A stretch of 64,000 nt of DNA from Pipra filicauda. Lineage: Eukaryota; Chordata; Aves; Passeriformes; Pipridae. How positions within the stretch are numbered: the first letter of the stretch is position 1; every line of letters begins with the position of its first letter. The translations under genes and the position numbers were made by a program. Positions 49,001-61,000 of this stretch are shown one piece after another. A model generated the notes under the pieces. It had not been told where the DNA came from, searched no databases, and was given only the letters and a program-made list of their open reading frames with translations. The stretch covers positions 806,001 to 870,000 of the forward strand of contig NW_024104300.1 in the NCBI RefSeq assembly GCF_003945595.2, given 5' to 3'.

Positions 49001-52000
49001 CATAAAAATGCACCACAGTGTTGGGATGAAAAAATAAATGTTTCTTTTAGTTTACCTTATGGCCTCTATTGTGTTGGGTACTCAAGGAATTCGTGCCCTA
49101 CACCCTTGCCATTTGCCTATATACCCTGAAGGAGACTGCACTCTTACTAGAGCAGGGCAGAGGCCCTCAATTCAGCCAGACTCAGTCAATGAGGCCTGGA
49201 TTCATATAGAGCACAAGCTCCTTGGACTTCACCGGATCTCTGCAAGACAGCTAGCGATATGTGCTTAGTTTTTGGCAGGTTCCAAGAGCTTATGGCTAAT
49301 TTCCTTTGCTTTCTGTCCTTAGACTTTTCTGGAGTACTCTGACACAGGTGCCAAGTTCGTGTTTGGTGAAAAATATAAGGATCATTTCTTCGCTTTTAAG
49401 GTGAGACAGTTTTTATACACCCTGCATGTGGCAGACAGACAACAGAAAAAAGGAACAGTATAGCTGGGAAATAAATTTATTATATGTCTTGTGGTACCTG
49501 CGTAGTCACCAGAGGAATCAGCTAAGAGGAAAATTGTTCCTTACTATGTGACATTCTGAATAGAAAATTTGGGAAGCCCACAGGAAGCCTTTCACTTAGT
49601 GCTATACACTGAGTTAGATAGCACTTATCTAGTCCAATTATAACAACATATATTGCATGTAGACAGAACCTTGGGATATCTTTCTACAAGGAATAGCTTA
49701 AAAGGCTTTACCTGGCTACTGACAGAAATATTATCTCCGGCCTATCTTTCCCATCTCTCCATGAGTAAAAGTGCTATACCATGCTATGTTGTCATCCTTA
49801 AATGCTGTGTAGAACAATGTCTTACAGACATTGCCCCCGCAACAGTGGAAAGCCTTGATATATATTTATATATACCTGGTAAAAGAGATAGAAGCTCCTC
49901 TTGCATAACCAGGAAGAATTACATTACATTGTGCTATTATTACATTAGTAAGATCCCAGGGAGATTTCCCAGTTCTCTCCCTTAGAAGACCTTGCTGGGA
50001 AACTGCTGGAATACAGTTTGTATGCTCTGTGCTCTCTAATCTGCACCAGCATCCTTCCCGGTTTTGCTTCAAGAAGTAACCCATGCCATAATACCTGCTT
50101 AGGCTGGAATCAAAAACATATAAAACAAAAAAAAACGCAAACCAACCCCAATAAAAAAACAAACAAAAAAACTCCCAAACACGAGCAATTAATCAATACT
50201 TACTCAGAGATCATTCTTTTGATGTTTCAGAGACCTGACCATGGGCTTACATTATTTTCACACTGAAAGACACCAAGAAAATAAAACTCATGAGTTGATT
50301 TTCAGAGCTGCATATGTCTAGGAATATATATATATGGTAAACAGAGTGGCAGACAAGTGCACAGCAATACCAAAACATCCTCCATCTGTTCCTTCTGTAG
50401 AAAGGGAATTCTCTCTTCCAGTGACAGTGAGCGACAGCCAGCCTATTCTCTCTTGAAACACTTTTCATTTATTTACACATTAAGATGGTCCAAAGTGCTT
50501 TTTTTGTGTCTTTCAGATATTTTGTGAGGTTTGCATGTTACTCTTGAGCTCTCCAAATCTTGCCACAAGATATTTCAAAGCATCCTTCAAAAAAGAAATG
50601 TCTCAGTATTGGCTTAACTCTTGAGAGAGTAGACAAGGGATAGGGTATGTCTTCGCAGAAAACAGAGTCCAATTGTATCCATACTGTATCCTTAACAGTA
50701 TGCAGGGACATATCAGTTTTTGCTAACTTAGGTGGACATTGTTACCAGAGCAGACACAGCCCATATGTGCATATGCACACCCGTATGGGTGTTCAGGCCA
50801 GCACCACTAGAACCTTTGAGTACCTGGTTCTGGAAGCACTAATTAGTCATAAATGCATGAATTCACATGTATAAACTGGGTTATTTTAAACGGATATTTG
50901 TGAATGTAGACACAGAGTTTCAGAGTTCTGAAAAAAAACCACACTTGCCCACATAACCAAGCACACCCAAGTACTTAAGCAGTTGGAAAACCCCTCTTAG
51001 TATTAAGTCATCTATCCTGTTGACTATGAAAGGCAAAGTTTGCTTCGAGCAAGCAGGAAATAAACTTCCTTTCTGCACCAGGAGGATTATGGCTCCCTGA
51101 GAAAGGCTTTGCTTTGAAGGTCAAGTTTTAGGAGTGTATGAAAGCAGGATGTTCCTTAAACAACACTAGTAACTTCTTCTTTTAAGGAAAATAAGAAAAA
51201 AGACGAACACCAAGCCACAAATGGGAGGGGGATTTGAAAGCAGCCACCAGTTTTAACTCCCTGCTCTCCATGTAACATTCATTGTAACCATGATCTGGAA
51301 AGTAGTTCTTTAGTAAGGTCAAATCTTACTGCAGAATTGACAGTAAACAGGAAATAATCCAGTTCATAAAACATACTGATTAAAGAATTTATTTTCTTAG
51401 AGGTTGTATTTTGGGAAGCACAAACTGTAACATTTGTAGGTCACATAAATGTAATTCTAAAGAGCTCTTTGATTACCATTCTCCATTGAAAGGCTGTGCG
51501 ATTTTTCAGAGTGCTCATTAAATGTATTCATCCATTAAAACTTGACTATTTAAAGGTATGTAGTACGTATCAGGAGCTGTACATACTGAAGACTAAACTT
51601 CTACTTGAGTTAGTTCACAGAGAAAAATGCAATTGTAACATTTTAAGCAAGCAGTTATAACTAAACTACAGGACCCATACAGAAACGTGCTAGACCTTTT
51701 GGAGGAGTCGGCTTCTGCTACAACTAAGGTCCATCTGATTTCCTGGTCATACTTTTTTTTTGCAGTTCTCTTCTCATTTTCTCTCAAAGTTGACAGCTGT
51801 CTCCACCTGCAGGTTGTAATGGCGTGTGTAGATGCAAATTAAATGTGAATTTTTTCATGGCAGAAGCAAGTGGAAGACAACCCCATCATGAGCCCCTGTT
51901 CAGAGTAATCATAACTTTGAGGTAGACTTCATGTTTTATAAAGACAAGTGCTTTATCCAGGAATGACTCCAACCACAAAACTGGAAAAGCGTGTTCTAAT

Positions 52001-55000
52001 GTTATCTAAAATATTTTCAGAGGAATGTGGAGAAGGCCAAAGGATGCCAACTGTCACCCAGTGTTGGCAGAACATTGTGTTCTCTCCCCTTCCGCTGAAA
52101 CAAAAACACAGCTCTCAAACTCGAGAGCTTTTGCTGTCCATTTAGCTTGAAAGATGGGAGGTCACTCACAATTTTTGCCATCAATCAACTAGAGAGAGTT
52201 GACCTTTGCCTATCTGCCCGCTGTTTCTCCAGACCCATTTCAATACACACATTGCATCAGGATACACACGTTGTGCCAGGATATGGATCTGGCTGGGAGT
52301 GAGATGCCTCTTTGGTTAGCACAGGCCTAGAAACAGTGAAGGGAAATGGCAGAAGAGAAAAGGCAAGGGAGAAAGATATTACTTTTACTACACTAAACTT
52401 TCTGCTATTACTGCATGACAAACTATCCTGAGAGGATTGCAAAAAGGATCAGAGAATCAAACTAGAGAAAGGAGCCTTTTATTAATTTATTGAACAGCAC
52501 AGTGACAGCGGTTAATTGCACTCCATCCTTTCAATGAAAGGTTCTGATCATCTAAATCGAGTTTCCAAAAATTTGTCAAGACTGTTGATAGTACCAACTC
52601 TCCTCTAGAAAGGCACAGCTTCTATTTACTGTGAAGTTCTGAAATAACGAAATGATTTGCTCTTTTTCGTTCTATTACTTGATTTTACGTTAAATGCGTT
52701 ATGTCATTAGTGAACAAAAATGAAAGCTTCTTAGTCCTAGTGGTACTGTTCTAACTGTAACTAATCTGTCTTACTAATTTTGGATCTTTTGGGGGGATTT
52801 TTCTTCCTGCTGTATAGTAGAATAGCAGTGGTGAGGTCCTGTAATATGAGTTTTATTCAGAATGAAAACCCAATACATTTAATAACCCATCAGACAGTGG
52901 GTTAGGCATTCATATGATTCTTTTAAATTATATGTTGAAGGGAAACATTTTCCCTTCAGTCTCCAATGAAAGAGATTTATATTCACTTTTTGTATTTAGG
53001 AAGTATATACCTTTAAGCAGATTCTGTCTCTGTGTACAGTTAGAGAGTTCTTGAATATTCCACATTGGCATTACAACGAATAGTGTAAATACCACAGAAT
53101 AAAAGAGGATTTTTCTATAATCTTTTATTGAAAGGCATCTACACAGGCTAAGGAAGCTGCCTTTGATTCTATGAAAACAAGTCAATTACAATTCCAATTG
53201 AAACCTCTTCAACTTTTGCTTACACAGCAATCTAAACTGTGTTTTTTAAAACACAGATATAGAGATGATGGTTGGGGTGGGGTGGGGTGATGGTTGATGA
53301 AAAACTCAGCATGACCTGGCAATGTGCACTCACACCCCAGAAGGCCAACTGAACCCCTGGCTTCATCAAAAGGAGCATGGCCAGTGTGTGGAGGTAGGTG
53401 ATTCTCCCCATCTACTCTACTCTTGTGAGACCTCACTTGGAGTACTGCATTCATTTCTGGTATCCCCAACATAAGAAGGACATGAAACTGTTGGAACCAG
53501 TGGAGGGTAAAGTCATGAAGTTGATAAAAGGACTGGAGCACCTCCCCTACAAAGATAGGCTGAGAAAGTTGGGGCTGTTCTGCCTGGAGAAGAGAAGGTT
53601 ACATGCAGATCTCATGACAACATTCTAGTGTCTGAAGGGGAAAAACAAGGAAGCTGAAGAGAGACTCTTTGTCAGGAACTGTAGTTATAGGACAAAGAGT
53701 AATGGGTACAATTTGAAAGAGGGGAAATTTAGGTTAGGTAGTATTAGGAAGAAATTTGTTACTGTGAGGGTAGTGAGATACTGTAACAGGTTGCTTAGGT
53801 AGGTTGCAAATGTTTCAACCCTGGTAGTGCTCAAAGCCAGGTTAGATAAGGCCTTGAGCAACCTGGTCTGGTGGGAGGTGTCCCTGCCCGTGGGAGGGAT
53901 GGTTGGGACTAGATGATCTTTGAGTTACCTTCCAACTCTTAACATTCTACGATGCTATGAGAAGTAGAGCTCTGAATTCTACAGCACGGTAGCATTGTAC
54001 ATATTTCTGTTAATGGTTTTCAAAATCGAATTTTTATATATCAAAGTCTTTGTAAATGCTATTGCCAAGTAGTGCTTGGACTGACCTAAACATGGTTATA
54101 AACTAATGTGTATCATGTTAAACCAAACAGTTTCAAAACTATTGCAGCACTGTTAAAAAACTATGTAGATAAATGAAAATTAGTTAATTCCAGCACAAAC
54201 AACAAGTCTAGAAGGTTAACAATTTTATGGCATATGTGTAAGCTAAATGACAAGTTTTCCGTAACTGTAAGAACATTTTGAAAACATGACTCACTTTTTC
54301 AAAAATCAAATGGCCCACAGAATCAAGGAAAGGAAACCACTCTAAATGTGTTAATGATTTTGTGTCTCCAAATCAGGTACTGCCCATTGTGGTTTTCTTC
54401 AGCACAGTAATGTCTATTCTTTACCACATTGGATTCATGCAGTGGCTCATTGGAAAGGTATGAATTTTTGCCAGTAGGTACTCATTTGGCTACTGTGGGA
54501 CACTTTTTGAACACATGCAGAGGAACTGTAGCATTGACCCTGGCCAAGCTGCTCAGGGGTAGACGTGAAAAACAGTTGTTATCTTTAACCTGGAAATATC
54601 ATAACATGTCTCAGAAGTCTTAGATTGATACGATTAAATCTAGAAGTGCATGGAATAGGCAGATTAAATTTTTATTTCTTTTTTCAATCATTTTAGGTTG
54701 GTTGGATTATGCATGTTTTCATGGGGACAACACCTGTTGAGTCTCTGGTAGCTGCGGGTAACATATTTGTGGGACAGGTGAGTTGGAGTATAGAAAAAAC
54801 ATCATAACACAATATTATTGAAGGTAGTGAAATAGTGCTGTTCACTGAGCATCTGTGTATTAAAAAAAATTTCCTATGACTCCGCTACAGCAGTACTGAT
54901 GGTTGATTACAAAATTCCAGTGTGTTAGTATGTTGACAGTAGTGCAAAATGGAGTGGAATTTGGAAACCATATGTTTTCCCAACAGAAAGTCAAGCATAA

Positions 55001-58000
55001 ATGTAGGTTATAGATGTCCATTAAAATGACTACCAGGCTACGAAGGCTATGATAGCTCCAAGGCTATGAAGAAACAACAATTTCGGGTGGTTTTTTTTTA
55101 ATTCAGAAGGCAAGTGGGATGAAAAGAAGGCATGCAAGGCAGGCAAGGACAGGAGAGAAAGACGATGCAGAAAACTAGGATTCGATGCTAGCAGTACAAG
55201 GCCTTAGCCATAAAAGCAGGAGGCAGCACCTAATAGACCACTTAAATAGGAAATCCATTAAACCCACATTTACAACACTGTCTGTCCCAGGGTTCAAAGT
55301 GAAGTAGAAAGATCACCAAGTAGAATCCAAGCCCAAAAGCAATATTAGCATGATATTTAGCAGTGGTTCGTCACTGCTCATTTTTCTGCCCTGATAATAA
55401 AATAAATTTATGGGCTTTTATTGGGAATTTCTGAATTTGATGCTTGTTTTTCACTTCCAGACAGAGTCTCCTCTTCTAGTGCGGCCCTACTTACCATACA
55501 TCACCAAATCTGAACTCCATGCAGTCATGACAGCAGGATTCTCAACTATTGCTGGAAGCGTCTTAGGAGCATATATTTCTTTCGGGGTAAGACAGAGGAA
55601 AAGAACTGGAAAATATATGATTTGTCTGAAATCTTCTAAGTATAGAAGTCCAGCTAAAATGCTTTGAAAGTATCTCTGTGTCATTCCCACTGGGCTTTTT
55701 GTCCCTCTCTGAAGAAATTAATCATAAAAGTCCTGTCTTCTTTTCTTTATGAGCAATGTGAACTTTTTAATGAACCCTTGTAGAAAAATCATCTGAATGT
55801 CTGAAAATTGTAATTGCTTTCCTTCATGTTTGCACTTCATGTGGTTATCACAGAGTATTTTCTGTCACCTGGAATTCTAGGTTTCCTCCTCCCACCTACT
55901 GACTGCTTCTGTCATGTCAGCACCAGCATCATTAGCCACCTCCAAATTATTCTGGCCTGAAATTGAAAAGCCTCTGGTAACTCTGAGAAGTGGCCTACAA
56001 ATGGCAAAAGGGTAAGCTGATCTAGGCTCTAGTTAATCCTAATATTAGTGCAAAAATGAGATTTGGAAAAATCACTGTTCACACATAAGCTTTAGGGGGA
56101 CTACATAGTAGGTCTGCAAGCAATAAATTAATTACACACTAATATACTGCAAATGGTTGATTTGTGAATTCAGGTGTAGTGTGCCCAATGACAATGTAAC
56201 ATATGGAGGTGTCACATTCCGTCTGGACAGACAGTAAACTCTCCAGAGAAAGAGGGAAATGCCTACCTGAGGTGACCCACCAAGAGGTTTTCCCACTTGT
56301 GACATTGCTATCTTTCTTTTGTAATGAATCTGTTAGTGCAAACATGCAAAACCAAAGGTGGAGCAATCATTTCTGCAACATCAGCGAACTTGTTGCCCAT
56401 CTGCAGGGAGACTTAACTGTCTTAAGAATGACAGGCAAAGCAAAAAGGCTTGTAAGAAGCTGTTCCTGAACAGCCCAGGCACCTCTGCAAGGGGTGCGTG
56501 TAAGAAGAGCAGTGACCACTCCCTCATCCTAGCAGTGCCACAGTATTAAGACCTGATCCATATCTTGCCCAACCCCGACCATGTCAGAGAATTCATCCTC
56601 AAGGCACCACAAACACATGCTTCAAGTGTCTGCCATGAAGATTGACAGCAAAAGCCTACTCCATCTCATCATTGTTTTCCCTATGAGTGAACAGATAACA
56701 GATAGACTTCTAACCAAGTGCACATACCCTTTAGTTCTATTATTTATTCTTGAATTGAAAAATGTTCATACTCTTGTTTTCTCTTCATTGACAAAGTGAC
56801 TCAAAGAATCTGCTGGAAGCAGCCAGTCAGGGGGCCTCTACCTCCATCACTCTGGTAGCAAACATGGCCGTGAATCTGATCTCCTTCCTTGCCTTGCTGA
56901 CGTTTCTTGACTCAACCCTTTCTTGGCTGGGCAGCTTGTTTGACTATCCACAGCTGAACTTTGAGGTATGGTCTCCAGGTTCCTCATGCAGCTCACATAC
57001 ACGTATAATTTATCTTACTCAAATAGCCTGTGTAGTTTTGTGATGGTTATTTTTCATTGTTGTATTGCTCTTTAATATGATCCAAACCCATATGTTATTT
57101 GTATGTACTGAAAGATGTCTTAACAGTCAAAGTAAAATTATTGCCATGTAAGTATTTCTGTAGCTATTACTCTATGTATAGTCTCCCTCTTTGGTGTTCT
57201 TGCTAACCCTCATGGTATGTTTACACAGAGTATGCTAACACCTACCTCCTCTGACTTGACAAAGCAGCAAATCTGTCAGGTACACACTGGATAAGCCATT
57301 AACATCTTCAGCTAAACATTAAAGTAACTTTAGCTTCAGAATCCCATCAAACCCTTAATGTTCATCAGGTTCACTTAGATGGGGACACTGGGACAAGGCT
57401 GGACTTGTATGAACCCACATTTACTCAATACCACTTAGTTTTCAACACAATCTAAAACTGTATCCAAGTCGCTCAGCTGAGCAAGCAGTTTTCAAATAGG
57501 ACTTCTGTTTTAACCTAGGTCAATATGTCATTTTTGACTCAATGCAACCATCTTGTTCCAATGGTTTTGGGCATTTTGTTTTGCAAGACTCTAATAGAGC
57601 CCTGCGTTAAACATGGATATAACTTGTGATAAAGGTGCTGCAGAAGTGAATAGGCACTCAAAACAAATGTGGCTTCATTAATATTAAGATAGTACCCTGC
57701 AGAGCTTTCACAGATATCTCACTGCACAGACACTTACAATCAAGGAAAGGCTCTAGTACGCATGCCTCAGCCCTCGTGAAAGGACTGGTATTTTATTAAC
57801 TGCTGGATAGTGTAAGATTTGGACAGGTAGATAGTCCACGAGGACCTGAGTTGCACAGACATGATGCATTCAGCCATCCTTCCCTTTTGAGAGACATTAA
57901 CCTCTAGTCCTTTTAGGGTAGAGAAACCAGCCAGGAATAGGAACTGCTTAAAGACCTCTTTTACATTTGCTAAGGACTATCTGACCAAACCCTTTCACAG

Positions 58001-61000
58001 CTGGAGCTATTTTTGCTTAATATAAAAATAAGCTGTACTGCAAGATGGGATTTCTTTTTAAATTTGCATAATACTTTTAATGCCAGGAAAAAAATGGTAC
58101 AGCTTTAACTGTGTCAGATGCACAGCTTTTATGCAGAGACAACTCTTCTGTTTACACCAGTTGGAGTCCAACCACCTGGTAATTAAGCACATTCATTAAC
58201 ATTTTTGATTTAATCAGGAGAAGAATTAGACTTCTCAGTTTCCTTATCAGCTCCTTTAACTCAATATTTCTTCTTTGCTTCAAACACCATGCCCAATTTA
58301 AAGCCATTATTGGGAAAAAAAGGCACAGAAACGTTTGTTTTACTTTACATGTAAAATTAGGGACATACCTAATAACTTTTTTATATCTAGATTTTGGGTT
58401 AGTCTTTTAAAAATTACTCAAGCGTACCTTACTATGGAAAGATCTTCCAGCGGTGTTGGCAGTAAGAATTCAAAGCCAATTCTTCTCCACTGAAATAAAA
58501 CCATCCTCACTGGATGTTTAGAGAAGTTATTGCATGCCATTGTTCTTTGACCAGCTGTATCTTTTGACATGGTTTGTTTTATATATTCCACAGAACATTT
58601 GTGCTTATGTCTTCATGCCATTCTCTTTCATGATGGGAGTAGACTGGGAAGACAGTTTTATTGTCGGTGGCCTACTAGGTTACAAAACTTTCTTCAATGA
58701 ATTTTTGGCTTATGAGCGTCTTTCAAAACTGATTCACAACCGAGAAAAGGGTGGAAGCATGTACATTAATGGAGTGAAACAGTATATGACAGTAAGTAAC
58801 ATTTTCTGTTCTACAGATTTATTGGATCTAATACCTCAATGTTGAAACTCAACTTATTTTTTAATATAGGCATAAAGTGGTCGCATATTACTCTAAAACG
58901 TGTCCTTAAGTGACAGAGATCAATTATGAAAGTGCACTATTGCTTTGTGAGGCTGCTAGGACTGTCATCACACTAGCTGTCTCAAACCAACATAGAAACA
59001 GAAGGGCATAGTTTTGGCAAACATATCATGTCCCACAGACAGAGGCTGTCTTCAAGGTAAGCTTCTTACCTGATTCTTAGCTAGCACTTTCCTGTGAGCT
59101 ACTGTCCTAAGAAGAACTTGGGCAAGAACTGGAGGATCCTCCTGCCCTCAGAGGTTTGCCCAAGCATTAAACTTGAAGAGAGACATCCAGCAAGCTTTAG
59201 CAGATGTCATTACTGGCACACCTTTGCTGGAGGCAATTGTCCCCTGTGCAGAGGGCAGTAATAAAAGATATGTATTACATGGCATACGCTTCACTTGCCA
59301 CACTGACTCCAACCAGTCTGTTTCAACTACCACTGAAAGCTAGTTTACATAAAGACTTCCAGCCAAAGCCTTGTCCCACCTCTCACTGGCAGTCCACGCA
59401 ACAGATACATAACCACAGTGCACTTAGGAAGGCTGTGCTAAGGGAATCCAAAGTGTGTGCACAGGGCCAAAGGTCATGCAGTGATCAAAGCTGATCAAAT
59501 CTTTGCAGCCATGACTGCTCCCCCACCTGGCACCCACATGCACAGCCTGTGCTGAATTTGTCCTAAGCACAGGCAACAAAACCCATGATATCCAACTTTA
59601 CACCTGCATTGGCCTTCTTTCCTGAAATCAAGACAGATTATCACTAAGAACCCTTAATTATAAAGCATTTTATACAGCTTTTAATCTTCTTTTAATCTGG
59701 TGTGATGCTGTGAATACCTCTCATATTAAAAACAAAAACCGTGTCCTCGACCACTTGCATTCCTGATTATCAGGACATATTTCACATGTGGAGGTAGAAA
59801 GATAGAAGAATAGATGGTCTGATCAAATATTCACACCCTTGCCTGACCATCCATTATCAGTGTTCCTGGAAGGATCTTTGTTGTGCCCTGCTACAGTTGT
59901 GCTTCATTCTGCCTGGGGAATATGGCTCTGAACTTCTGTATGTGTGAATAAGGGGTTTTTTGGTCTGGAAGTCAGCCTTAGAATGCAGATCCTATGAATT
60001 CTATTTCACTTTTTTTTTCTTTTTCTTTTTTTTTCTTTTCAGTAGGATGTCATACAGAACTTCCACATTCACTTTTTATACCTGTAAAGAGCTGTATTAG
60101 CTTCCATGATAAAAAGGTCTGATATATAAAAATAATTTTGATTTATAATGCTGGTAAAAATTGCCCGGTAACCATTATAATTACAGCACAAAAGTTCAGG
60201 TGAGAGTGTGCTTGACTTCATTTTTAATTTCTCTTCAGTTTCAGAGCTCTCTAATACATCCTCACACAGATAATCACTCAGAGTGAACAAACAAGTGTCC
60301 TCACCTGAGTCAGTAATTACGTGGTTTCCTGTTTTCAGAGAAAATAAAGTGTAAATGAAAGCATGGAAATCACAGCACACAAAGCTTTTTCTAGGAAAAC
60401 CTGGTAGAGTGGGTACTTGAGAAGCATTTTTCTGCATTTGTGCAGATTGATTGAAAGTATCTACAAACTGATGTTCATAAAAGACAAATTAAAACAGAGA
60501 AACTTCTAATAAACAGGAAACCTGCTAGAATACTCACACGTTTTCAGCTTTAGCCTAAAACCCTATTCCTATATAGCTTAAACAAGAATTCAGAACTGCC
60601 AAGGGAACAAAACATTTACTGAGATACGTTGCCCGCTTTCTCAAAATGTTTGAACTATATTTATCTGAAGTTTTGCAAGGTTTGTAGCCTGATTTCACCT
60701 GAAGTCATTCTGTGTCATGTCAGGGGTCCCTCCGTGGAAGCAAAGGCCATCCTAACCTCATCTCTCATTTGAGGTCCAGGTTGAACAGGTGTTACTCAAG
60801 GGGAGAAAGATGGTGGAAGTCAGTAAGGAAATAAGCTGCTAAAGGGGATTCCAAAATCTTAATGTCCCTCTCTGCCTGTTAACACATCACAGTATCACTG
60901 TCTAGGAGACCAATTTCCCTTCTATGCCCAGGGTGGAACATGCACAGAGCAGCTTTGTACATAGAGTCCTCTGCTTGTTCAGGGACAAAGTAGTCAGGGA

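Larger units (their letters stand above)
49401..54376. other. SLC28A3 intron 8 (largest, 5.0 kb)
   Basis: It contains an A/C-rich tract (50117-50182), a GA-poor (TA)n stretch near 50328, and a CR1 fragment (53285-53962). Confidence 0.65.

Noticed and set aside
60007..60045. Strong pyrimidine tract ending in TTTTCAG, like a 3' splice site
   Set aside because: The sequence after it does not encode any CNT3 segment. Exons 14 and 15 join in phase without it.
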